Below are positions 13,001 to 23,800 of a DNA stretch of 64,000 nucleotides, one piece after another. How positions within the stretch are numbered: the first letter of the stretch is position 1; every line of letters starts with the position of its first letter. Source of the stretch: Streptomyces violaceusniger (GTDB lineage Bacteria > Actinomycetota > Actinomycetes > Streptomycetales > Streptomycetaceae). Location of the stretch: assembly GCA_005405945.1 (NCBI GenBank), contig BJHW01000001.1, positions 1,302,001-1,366,000 on the forward strand, given 5' to 3'. Under the pieces are notes generated by a model. The model searched no databases. It saw only the letters and a list, made by a program, of their open reading frames with translations, and was not told the origin of the DNA. A program made the position numbers and the translations under genes.

Positions 13001-16000
13001 GTCCTGGACCGGCTGCCGCTGGGGTCCAGCGGCAAGCTGGACCGGCGTGCGCTGCCCGCGCCCGTCTGGGCGGCCCGCGCCACCGGTCATGTGGAGCCGC
13101 GCACGGAGACCGAGCAGGCCCTCGCCGCCATCTGGGCGGAGGTCCTGGGGGTCGAGCGGATCGGCGTGGAGGACAACTACTTCGCCCTCGGCGGCGATTC
13201 CATCCTCAGCATCCAGATCGTCTCCGCCGCCCGGCGGGCCGGGATCGAGCTGACCCCGCGCCATCTCTTCGTCCACCAGACCGTGGCGGACCTGGCGGCG
13301 GCCGCGCGGGAGGCCCCGGCCACGGCGGCCGAGGGCGAGCGGGGTCCGGTGGTCGGCGAGGTGCCGCTGACCCCGATCCAGCACTGGCTCTTCGACCAAC
13401 TCGGCGCCACGGCAGGACACTTCACCCAGTCGGTCTCGGCCGAGCTGACCACCCCGGTGGACGAGGGCGCGCTGTGCTCCGCCCTGTCCACGGTGCTGAC
13501 CCACCATGACGCCCTGCGGCTGCGCTTCGAGCGGACCGAGGACGGCGCCGTACGCCAGCACAACGCCCCGCCGGACGCGGAGCCGGCTTGGGACGTCCAC
13601 GACCTGTCCACCGTGGCGCCGGAGCGGCGGGACGCGGTGATGCGGGAGACGGCGCGGCGGATCCGGGCCGGGTTCGACCTGGCCCGGGGACCGCTGCTGC
13701 GCGCCGTGCTCTTCACCCGGGGCGAGGGGATACGGCCCGTACTGCTGCTGACGGCCCACCATCTGGTGGTGGACGCCGTCTCCTGGCGCATCGTGCTGGA
13801 GGACCTGGACACCGCCTACCGGCAGATCGTCGCGGGCCGGACGCCGGAGCCGGGCCCCAAGACCACGTCCTTCCGCACCTGGGCGCTGCGTCTGGCCGAG
13901 CACACCGCCGCCGGGGGCTTCGACGCCGAACGCGACTACTGGGCGGCCTCCCACGATGTCACCGATCTCCCCACGGACGGTGAGGGCCCGGGCACCGCCG
14001 CCTCGGAGGCGGAGGTGACCGTCCGGCTCGACGCCGAGGAGACCCGGCTGCTGCTGCAGGAGGTGCCGGGCGCGTACCGGACCCGCGTCAACGACGTGCT
14101 GCTGTGCGCCCTGGGACGGGTGCTGGCCCGCTGGACCGGCCGGGACACGGTGGCGGTGGCCCTGGAAGGGCACGGCCGGGAGGAGATCTTCGACGGGGTC
14201 GATCTGTCCCGTACGGTCGGCTGGTTCACCTCCATGTTCCCCGTCGCGCTGGAGGCCCCCGCCTCCTCAGGGCTGGAGCGGACGCTGAAGGCCGTCAAGG
14301 AGCGGCTGCGGGCGGTCCCCGGGAACGGTCTGGGCCACGGCGCGCTGCGCCATCTGTCCGGCGCGGCCGCCTCCGGGCTCCCCGCCGCCCCGAAGATCAG
14401 CTTCAACTACCTGGGCCAGCAGGACTGGGAGCCCCCGGCGGGTGGTCTGCTGCACGCCCTGGCCGGTGGGCTGGAGGGCGATATGAGCCCGGAGGCGCCC
14501 CGGCCGCATCTGCTCGATGTGATCGGCCGGGTGACGGACCGGCGGCTCGAGCTCAGCTGGTCCTACTCCCGGTCGCTGCACCAACGCGCCACGGTGCGCC
14601 GGCTCGCCGAGGAGATGGCCGAGGAGCTGCGGGCGATCATCCGGCTGTGCACCCGCCCCGACGCGGGCGGGCGGACACCGTCGGACTTCCCGCTGGCCGG
14701 GCTCGACCAGGAGACCGTCGACCGGTTGGCGGGCGACGGCCGGGACGTGGCCGACATCCATCCGCTGACCCCGACCCAGTCCGGGCTGGTCTTCCACGCC
14801 CTGGCCCAGCGGGACCAAGGGCTCTATGTGGAGCAGGCGACCTTCGTTCTGGACGGGGTCGGCGACTCCGGAGTGCTGGCCGCCGCCTGGCAGCATGTCG
14901 TGGACCGCACCCCGGTGCTGCGCGGCGCGGTGGTGATGCACGATGTTCCCGAGCCGCTGATGATCGTGCGCCGCACCGCGGCCGTACCGGTCGAGGAGCT
15001 CGACTGGAGCGGCCTCACGGAGGACGAGCGCACGGCCGAGCTGGAGCGGCTGCTGGACCGGGACCGCGCCCGCGGGATCGAGCTCACCGCGGCCCCGCTG
15101 CTCCGCGTCACCCTGGCCCGGCTCTCCCCCGGTGAGGTGCGGGTGCTGTGGACCTTCCACCATGTGCTGCTGGACGGCTGGAGCGTCTTCCAGGTGCTCG
15201 GCGATGTCTTCGCCGCCCATGCCGCCCTGGCCGCCGGTGAGCAGCCAAGGCTGCCGGCCCGCCGACCGTTCGCCGACTATGTGGCCTGGCTCGCCCGTCA
15301 GGACCGCACGCGTGCCGAGGCGCACTGGCGGCAGGCCCTGGAGGGCTTCACCACTCCCACTCCCCTCCCCTATGACCGCAGGCCGACGCCGGAGATCGCC
15401 ACCAGGTCCTCGCGCTGGCTGTCGCACCGGCTCGGTGAGCGGGACACCGCCGCCCTCCAGGACTTCGCACGGCGGCACCGGCTCACGCTGAATACGATCG
15501 TGCAGGGCGCTTGGGCATTGCTCGTATCTCGCTTGAGCGGTGAGTCGGACGTCTGCTTCGGGACGACGGTCTCCGGGCGGCCCGCGGAGCTGCCCGGCGC
15601 GGACGACATCACCGGCATCTTCATCAACACCCTCCCGGTGCGGTGCGCGGTGGAGGGCACCGCCGGTACCGCCGCCTGGCTGCGCGAGCTCCAGGCCGAG
15701 CAGGCGGACGCGCGGGGCTTCGGCCATGTGCCGCTGGCCCAGCTGCGGGGCTGGAGCGAACTGCCCGCCGGGATGGACCTCTTCGAGAGCCTGGTGGTGT
15801 TCGAGAACTACCCCATCAACAGCTCCGCCGCGGCCGAGCACGGGCTGCGGGTGCGCGATCTGAACGCCCTGGAGTCCACCAACTACGCGCTGACCGTGGT
15901 GGTCTCGCCCGGATCCGAACTGTCCGTGGAACTCGGCTACGACCCGCGGCTGTTCGAGGAGTCCACCGCCGGGGCGCTGGCCGACCGGCTCAGCCACCTC

Positions 16001-17881
16001 CTCGGCGCGCTGGCCGCGGCCCCCGACGAGCTGCCGCTGGACCGGATCGACATCCTCCCGGCCGCCGAGCGCCACCGGCTCCTGGTGGAGTGGAACGACA
16101 CCGCCCGGCAGGTGCCCCGGGCGACCTGGGCGGAGCTCGTCGAGGCGGCGGCGGACCGCCGGCCCGACGCGACGGCGGTGGACTCCCCCGGCCTCCGGCT
16201 GACCTACGCGGAGCTGGACGGCTGGGCCAACCGCCTCGCCCACCGCCTCATCGGGCAGGGCGTGGGCCCCGGCCGGATCGTCGCGCTGGTGCTGCCCCGC
16301 TCGGTGGAGTCCGTCGTGGCCCGGCTCGCGGTGGCCAAGGCCGGTGGCGCCTATCTGCCCATCGACCCCGACTACCCGGCCGAGCGCATCGAGCTGATGC
16401 TCAAGGACTCCGCCCCGCATCTGGTGATCGAGCGGGCCGCCGGGGTCCAGGCGCCGGACGACCCGGCGCACCGCCCCACGGACGAGGACCGGCTCACCGC
16501 CGTCCACCCGGACGACCCCGCCTATGTGATCTACACCTCCGGGTCCACCGGAACGCCCAAGGGCGTGGTCGTCACCCACCGCGGGATCGCCGGGTTCGCC
16601 GCCGCCGAGGCCGAGCACTTCCAGGTGCGGCCGGGCGACCGGGTGCTGCGGTTCTCCTCGCCCGGTTTCGACGCCTCCGTGCTGGAGCTGTGCATGGCGC
16701 TGCCGTCCGGGGCCACGCTGGTGGTGCCCGAGCCCGGCCCGCTGCTGGGCGGCCATCTCGCGGAGGTCCTGCGGCGGCAGCGGATCACCCACACCCTCAT
16801 CCCGCCCGCGGCCCTCGCGACACTGCCCCCGGGCACCGAGCGGGAGCTGCCCGATCTGCGCACGCTGATCGTGGGAGGGGACGCCTGCGGCGCGGAGCTC
16901 GCCGCCCGCTGGGCGCCGCACCACCGCATGATCAACGCGTACGGGCCGACCGAGACCACCGTGGTGGCCACCTGGTCCGAGCCGCTCGCCCCGGACGGCG
17001 CCCCGCCGCCGATCGGGCGGCCCCTCCCCAACACCCGGGTCCATCTGCTCGACGCGCGGCTGCGCCCGGTGCCGGTGGGGGTGGTCGGCGAGCTGTGGGT
17101 CAGCGGTCCGTCGCTCGCCCGCGGCTATCTGGGCCGCGCCGGGCTGACCGCCGCCCGCTTCGTCGCCGACCCGTTCGGGCCGCCCGGCTCCCGGATGTAC
17201 CGCACCGGTGACCTCGCCCGCTACGACGCGGACGGCCGCCTGCACCATCTGGGGCGCGGCGATCACCAGCTCAAGCTGCACGGCCATCGCATCGAGGCCG
17301 GTGAGGTGGAGACGGCGCTGTGTGGTCACCCCGCCGTCGCGGAGGCCGTGGTGACGGTGCGGGAGGACGAGCCCGGGGTGCGCCGGCTGGTGGCCCATCT
17401 GGTCCTCGCGCCCGGGGCCGGTGCCCCGGCCGACACCGAGCTGCGCACCCATCTGGGCCGGACGCTTCCGGGCCCGATGGTCCCGTCGGCGTTCGCCGTG
17501 CTGGACGGGCTGCCGCTCAACCAGAACGGCAAGACCGACCGCGCGGCGCTGCCCGCGCCCGGCCCCGCCACCACCACCGCCGCACCGGCCGCCCACATCG
17601 CCCCGCGCACCCCCACCGAGGAGGTCGTCGCGGAGATCTGGTCGGAGGTGCTGGAGGTCTCGCCGGTCGGCGCGGAGGACGAGTTCTTCGCGCTGGGCGG
17701 TGACTCGGTCCGCAGTCTGCTGATCGCCTCCCGCGCCAAGGAGGCGTTCGCCGTCGATCTGACCCCGCGGGACATTCTGACCGCGCGCACCGTCTCCGCC
17801 CTCGCCGACCTGGTCGAGGAGCACATCCTGCGCGAACTCGAAGACGCCGCTTCCGGCGGCAGCGACCACGACGACCGGTGA
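1..17881 (+). CDS. Non-ribosomal peptide synthetase A (5' end outside window; four frame breaks)
   Basis: This is a multimodular NRPS that activates amino acids as adenylates, loads them on carrier proteins and condenses them. The reading frame is open at the left edge and enters inside an adenylation domain. The visible order is [A-T] [C-A-T-E] [C-A-T-E] [C-A-T-E] [C-A-T]. Each A domain carries TSGSTG, YGPTE and YRTGD cores, each T domain LGGDS, each C domain HHxxxDG, and each E domain an EGHGRE core followed by DLSRTVGWF. Frame breaks at 567-569, 745-748, 7265-7268 and 7414-7417 each need one extra G or C, after which about 5960 residues read continuously. The protein ends about 40 residues after the last T domain with no TE or E, so it must hand on to NRPS-B. 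The stop TGA overlaps the SD of NRPS-B. Upstream modules may exist outside the window. Confidence 0.95.
1080..5560 (+). other. NRPS module 2: C(LCL)-A-T-E
   Basis: The C domain (about 1090-2440) has an LCL-type start ([13 protein letters not shown]) and HHIVTDG at 1507. The A domain (about 2470-3990) has pocket residues D-V-F-S-V-A-L-V-Y read by eye; I cannot assign a substrate with confidence. The T serine codon is 4111-4113. The E domain (about 4270-5560) has HHAVVDG at 4621, then the EGHGRE and [10 protein letters not shown] cores, so a D residue is expected. Confidence 0.88.
5620..10130 (+). other. NRPS module 3: C(DCL)-A(Val-like)-T-E
   Basis: The C domain (about 5620-6960) starts with [13 protein letters not shown] and has HHLILDGWS at 6037, the style that accepts a D-configured donor after an E domain. 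The A domain (about 6990-8500) has pocket D-A-Y-W-W-G-G-T-F, a valine-type code. It contains two frame breaks, near 7268 and 7416. The T serine codon is 8636-8638. The E domain has HHLVVDG at 9194. Predicted residue: D-Val. Confidence 0.86.
10190..14690 (+). other. NRPS module 4: C(DCL)-A-T-E
   Basis: The DCL-type C domain (about 10190-11520) has HHVLLDGWS at 10607. The A domain (about 11560-13070) reads D-V-F-S-V-A-I-V-Y, nearly the same pocket as module 2. The T serine codon is 13199-13201. The E domain (about 13350-14690) reads HHLVVDA, with alanine instead of the usual final glycine, but keeps both histidines, the Asp, EGHGRE and [10 protein letters not shown]. It is probably still active. 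Expected residue: the same unassigned amino acid as module 2, as the D form. Confidence 0.87.
14740..17881 (+). other. NRPS module 5: C(DCL)-A-T
   Basis: The DCL-type C domain has HHVLLDGWS near 15160. The A domain (about 16110-17550) reads D-A-L-L-I-G-A-V-V by eye, a hydrophobic or aromatic-looking pocket I cannot name. The T serine codon is 17705-17707. No E domain follows, which matches the LCL-type first C domain of NRPS-B. A C-terminal tail of about 40 residues follows the T domain and may act in docking with NRPS-B; this is inference. Confidence 0.87.
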
Positions 17882-17893
17882 GGAAGGACGACA

Positions 17894-20800
17894 ATGACGT
17901 CTTCGAGGAAGGATCGCGCCGCCGCCCTGCCCGAGGAGCTGCGGGAGGCGCTGCGCCGTCGGCTCGCGGGCAAGGCCGGGCGCGCCGAGGCCATCCCCCG
18001 CGCGGACCGCGCGCGGCCGCTGCCGCTGTCCTTCGCCCAGGAGCGGCTGTGGTTTCTGCACACCCTCCAGCCGGAGGAGGCGGGGTACAACAGCGCGCTG
18101 GCGCTGCGGCTGACCGGCGCCCTGGACGTGGCGGCGCTCTCCCAGGCGCTGGATGCCCTGGTGGAGCGCCATGAGGCGCTGCGGACCACGTTCGACGACC
18201 GCGACGGCCGGCCGGCCCAGCTGGTGCGCCCGGCCGCGCCCGTCCCGCTGCCGGTGGCCGACCTCACCGGCGAGGGCGGGGACGCCGGGGCGCTGGACCG
18301 GCTCCTGCTGGCCGAGTACGCCAGGCCGTTCGATCTGCGGACCGGTCCGGCGCTGCGGGCGCTGCTGATCCGCCTGGCCGAGGACACGCACGTGTTGCTG
18401 CTCACGGCCCATCACATCGTCACCGACGGCTGGTCGATGGGGGTGCTGCAGGACGAGCTGTGCGCGCTGTACGACGCCGGGCCCGGCGCGGACCCGCTGC
18501 CCCCGGTGCCGGTGCAGTACCCGGACTTCGCCGTGTGGCAGCGGGAGCGGCTCTCGGGGGCCGCACTGGACCGCCAGCTCGACCACTGGAAAGGGCGGCT
18601 GGACGGCGTCGTCCCCCTGGAGCTGCCCACCGACAGGCCCCGGCCCGCGGCGCCCACCTCGGCGGGCGCGATCCACGAGTTCACCGTGGACCGCGCCACC
18701 GCGGACCGGCTGCGCGCGCTCGCGGCACACGAGCGGACCACGCTGTTCACGGCGCTGGTCGCCGCCTGCCAGGGGCTGTTCGCCCGCTGGTCGGGGCAGG
18801 ACGACATCGCCATCGGCACCGTCACCTCCGGCCGTGGCCGCACCGAACTCGAGCGCGCCGTCGGCTTCTTCGTCAACACGGTGGTGCTGCGCTCCGCGGT
18901 GGACACGGCCCGCTCCTACCGTGAGCTGCTGGCCGACGCCGGGGCCACGGTGCTGGACGCCTTCGCCCATGACGAGGCGCCGTACCAGCGGCTGGTGGAG
19001 GCCGTGGGGGCGCGCCGGGAGGCGGGCCGCAATCCGCTGTTCGATGTGATGGTGCTGCTGCACAGCGCCCCGAGGAGCGCGCCCCGGCTGTCCGGGCTCG
19101 CCTCGACGAGCGTGGCCGTGCCCCGCCGGTCGGCCACCTTCGACCTCAGCGTGGAGTTCGTCGAGGACGGGGAGGAGCTGCGGGGGCTGCTGGAGTACAG
19201 CACCGAGCTGTTCGATCGGGCGACCGCCGAGCGGATGGCGGGACATCTGCTGGTGCTGCTCGACGGGGTGGCCGCCGAACCGGACCGGCCGGTGCGCGAG
19301 CTGCCGCTGCTCACGGACGGGGAGCGGCGGCGGATGACGGCCGCCGGGCACGGCCCGGCGCTCGCGGTCGAACCGGCCACGTTCCCGGCGGTGTTCGAGG
19401 CGACGGCGGCCCGTACCCCGGGGGCCACGGCGCTGGTGGCCTGCGACGCCACCTACGACTTCGCGGGGCTGAACGCGGCCGCCAACCGGCTGGCGCACCA
19501 TCTGATCGCCCAGGGCGTGGGCCCGGAGCGCGTGGTCGGGGTGAAGCTGCCCCGGACCTCCGACATGATCGTGGCGATCCTGGGTGTGCTCAAGGCGGGC
19601 GGGGTCTATCTGCCCCTCGATCCCGAACTCCCCGCCGAGCGCGTCGCGTTCCTGCTGTCCGACGCCGAGCCCGCGCTGGTGCTCGACGAGGCCGCGCTGC
19701 GCGCCGTCCCCGCCACGCTGCCGGTGGCGAATCCCACGGACGCGGACCGGACCGCCGCACTGCACCCCGATGGCGCCGCCTACGTCCTGTACACCTCGGG
19801 CTCCACCGGCCGCCCCAAGGGGGTGGCCGTGGAACACCGGTCGCTGGTCAATCTGCTGGTCGGCCACCGCGAGGGCTTTGTGGCCGAGGCGGGCGGCGGG
19901 CCGCTGCGCGCGGCGCTGACCGCGTCGTTCTCCTTCGACACCTCGCTGGAGGGGTTGCTGCTGCTGGCCGACGGCCATGAGCTGCACCTCATCGACGAGG
20001 CCACCCGGCTCGATCCGGCCGCGCTCGTGGCACGCGTGGCCGAGCACCGCGTCGACTTCCTCGACCTCACCCCCTCGTATCTGCGGCAGCTCCTCCCGGC
20101 CGGGCTGCTGGACCACCCCCGGCACCGGCCGCGGGTGCTGATGCTGGGCGGCGAGGCCATCGGTCCGTCGCTGTGGCGGCGGCTGGCGGACACGCCGGGG
20201 ACGACGGCGTACAACTTCTACGGTCCGACCGAGTGCACCATCGACGCGCTCGCCGCCCGGATCGGCGGCGCGGGGCGCCCGGTGGTGGGCCGCCCGCTGG
20301 GCAACCTGCGCGGCTACGTACTGGACTCCCGGCTCCAGCCGGTGCCGGTGGGGGTGGCGGGTGAGCTGTATCTGGCGGGTGAGCAGGTGGCCCGGGGGTA
20401 CCGGGGCCGTCCGGGGCTGACCGCGTCCCGCTTCGTGGCCGATCCTTACGGGCCCGCCGGGAGCCGGATGTACCGCACCGGCGACCTGGCCCGCTGGACC
20501 GCGGACGGGGATCTTGACTACCTCGGCCGGGCCGATGACCAGGTGAAGATCCGGGGCCACCGGATCGAACCGGGCGAGGTCGAGGCGGCGTTGCTCGATC
20601 TGCCGGCCGTCGCCGAGGCGGCCGTCGTCGCCGTGACCGACGACCGCGGCCGCGCCCGGCTGGCCGCCTACTACGTGCCCGCCCCCGGCGGCGAGCCGCC
20701 CGCCCCCGGTGAGCTGCGCGCGGCCCTCGGGCGCACCCTGCCCGGCCATATGGTCCCCGGCGCCTTCGTCGCCCTCGACGCCATGCCGCTGGGCACCAGC

Positions 20801-23800
20801 GGCAAGCTGGACCGCCGGGCGCTGCCCGCGCCGCGGCCGGACGTGGACCGGCCGGAGCGGGACGCCACCGCGCCGCGCACCGAGGCGGAGCGGGAGCTGG
20901 CGCGGATCTGGGCCGAGGTGCTGGGCGCCCGGACTGTGGGGGTGAACGACAACTTCTTCGAGCTGGGCGGCGATTCGATCCTCAGCATCCAGATCGTCTC
21001 CCGGGCCCGCCAGGCCGGACTCGCGCTCACCTCGCGGGATGTCTTCCTGCACCAGACCGTCGCCGAGCTGGCCGCCGCCGTGGCACCGCGCGGTGCGCCC
21101 GAAGCCGCGGGGGACGAGCCGGCGGCGGTGACGGGTCCGGCCCCGCTCACCCCGATCCAGCACTGGTTCTTCGCCACCCACGGCCCGCTGCGCCACTTCA
21201 CCATGTCGATGGTCCTGGATCTGCCGCACGATCTGGACGAGGGCGCGCTGGAGGCCGCGCTGGACGCCGTGGTCGCGCACCACCCGGCCCTGCGCACCCG
21301 GTTCGTCCGGGGCGACGACGGCGGGTGGCGGCAGCTCGCGGACGGCGTGCCGGGCGGGCCGGTGCTGCGCCGCCACGATCTGTCCGGGCTCGGCGGCGCG
21401 GAGGAGACGGCCGCGGCCGAGGCGGCCGCGGCGGCCGCCCGCGCCGAACTCGACCTGGCCACGGGCGCGTTGCTCCGGGGCGCGCTGCTGCGGCGCGGGG
21501 CGGGGGCCCGGCCGCGGCTGTTCCTCACCGTGCACCACCTGGCCGTGGACAGCGTCTCGTGGCGCATTCTGCTGGGCGATCTGGAGAGCGCCTACCGGCG
21601 GGCCGCCGCCGGGGAGCCGGTGCGCCTGGAGCCCGCCTCCACCCCCTTCACCACCTGGGCCCACCGGCTGGGCGAGCGGGTGCGGGAGGGCGCGCTGGAC
21701 GGCGATCTGCCGTACTGGGAGGGCGTATGCCGGGCGGGCGGCGCGGACCTTCCGGTGGACCGTCCCGGCACGGCCACGGCCGGGTCCACCCACACCGTGC
21801 GCGTGACGCTCGACCGCGAGGCCACCGACGGGCTGCTGCGCCGGGTGCCCGGGGTGTACCGGACGCGGATCGACGATGTGCTCCTCGGCGCGCTCGGGCG
21901 AGTGCTCGCCGGGTGGACGGGCGAGGACCGGGTGCTGGTGGCCATGGAGGGCCACGGCCGCGAGGAGCTGGACGCGGCCGTCGATCTGTCCCGGACCGTG
22001 GGCTGGTTCACCACGCAGTACCCGGTGGCGCTGACGCTGTCCGGCGACGGCTGGGGCGCGGTGCTGAAGTCGGTGAAGGAGCAGCTGCGCGCGGTGCCGC
22101 ACCGGGGGCTGAGCCATGAGGCGCTGGCGTATCTGAGCGCCCCGGACTCCCCCGCGCGGGCGCTCGCCGACGCGCCGCTGCCCGGCATCTGCTTCAACTA
22201 CCACGGCCAGTGGGACTCGGGCGGGGACGGCGGCGCGTTCACGCTCACCGGGGAGAGCCTGGGGCGGGAGCTGGCCGCCGACGAGCCGTCGGTGTATCCG
22301 CTGGATGTGTCCGCGGTGGTGGCGGACGGTGAGCTGGAGCTGACCTGGCTGTACTCCGACCGGGTCCACGACGTGGCAACGGTGCGGGGGCTCGCGGACG
22401 GGATGCTCACGGCGCTGCGGGAGATCGTGGCGCACTGCGACGGACCGGACGCGGGCGGCCGGACCCCCTCCGACTTCCCGCTGGCCCGCCTTGACCAGGC
22501 CGCCGTCGACCGGCTGGTGGGCGACGGACGCCAGGTCGAGGACGTCTATCCGCTGACCCCGCTTCAGGAGGGCATGCTCTTCCATCGCCTGGTCGGCGGC
22601 GCGGAGGACGTCTACCTCGACCAGGCCACGCTGGTCCTGGACGGGGTGGGCGACCCGGAGGCGTTCGCCCGGGCCTGGCAGGAGACGGTGGACCGCACAC
22701 CGGTGCTCCGTACCGGCGTCGTCTGGGAGGGGGTCGAGCGGCCGCTGCAGATCGTCCGCCACCGGGCCGAGGTGCCCGTGGCCCAGCTGGACTGGCGCGG
22801 GCTGCCGGAGGAGCGGCGCGAGGCCGCGCTGGAGCGGTTCCGGGCCGAGGACCTGGCCGTGGGCATCGATCTCGCCGCGCCGCCGCTGATGCGGCTGGCC
22901 ATCGCCCGGCTGACCGACGCCCGGGTGGCGCTGATCTGGACCTCGCACCATCTGGTCCTGGACGGCTGGAGCCTGGCGCAGGTGTTCACCGAGGTGTGCG
23001 AGCGGTACACCGCGGCCGCCCGGGGCCGTGCTCCGGCCCTTCCCGCCCGCCGCCCGTTCCGCGACTATCTGCAGTGGCTGGACGGGCGGGACGGGCAGGA
23101 GGCCGAGCGCCACTGGCGGGATGTGCTCGCCGGATTCACCGCGCCGACCCCGCTGCCCGCCGACCGCAAGGCCGTGGAGTCCCACCGGGCAAGGTCCTCG
23201 GCCACCGTGGCGGTGTCGCTCACCCGCGAGGTGTCGGAGGAGCTGCGCCGTACGGCCCGGAGCGGCGGCCTGACCGTCAACACGATCGTGCAGGGCGCCT
23301 GGGCGCTGCTGCTGTCCCGGTACGGCGGCGAGGAGGACGTGGTCTTCGGCACCACCGTCTCGGGCCGCCCGGCGGAGCTGGCCGGGGTCGAGTCGATGGT
23401 GGGGATGTTCATCAACACCCTGCCGACCCGGGTGCGGGTGGACGCCGCCCGGAACACCGGGGACTGGCTGCGGGACCTCCAGATGGCGCAGTCCGCGTCC
23501 CGCCGCCACGAGTCCGTCTCGCTGGCGCAGGTGGCGGGCTGGAGCGAGATACCGGCCGGGACCTCGCTCTTCGACTCGATGGTGGCCTTCGAGAACTACC
23601 CCTTTGACGACTCCTCGGCGCGCGAGGCGGGCCTGCGGATCGTCGAGGTCCGCTCGATCGACGCCACCAACTTCGGCCTGAGTCTGCGGGCCCATCTCTC
23701 CGACCGGCTGGGCTTCGACCTCGGCTATGACCCGGGGCTGTTCGACGCCCGGACCGCGGCCGCGCTCGCCGACCGGCTGGGTCTGCTGCTGACCGCGATC

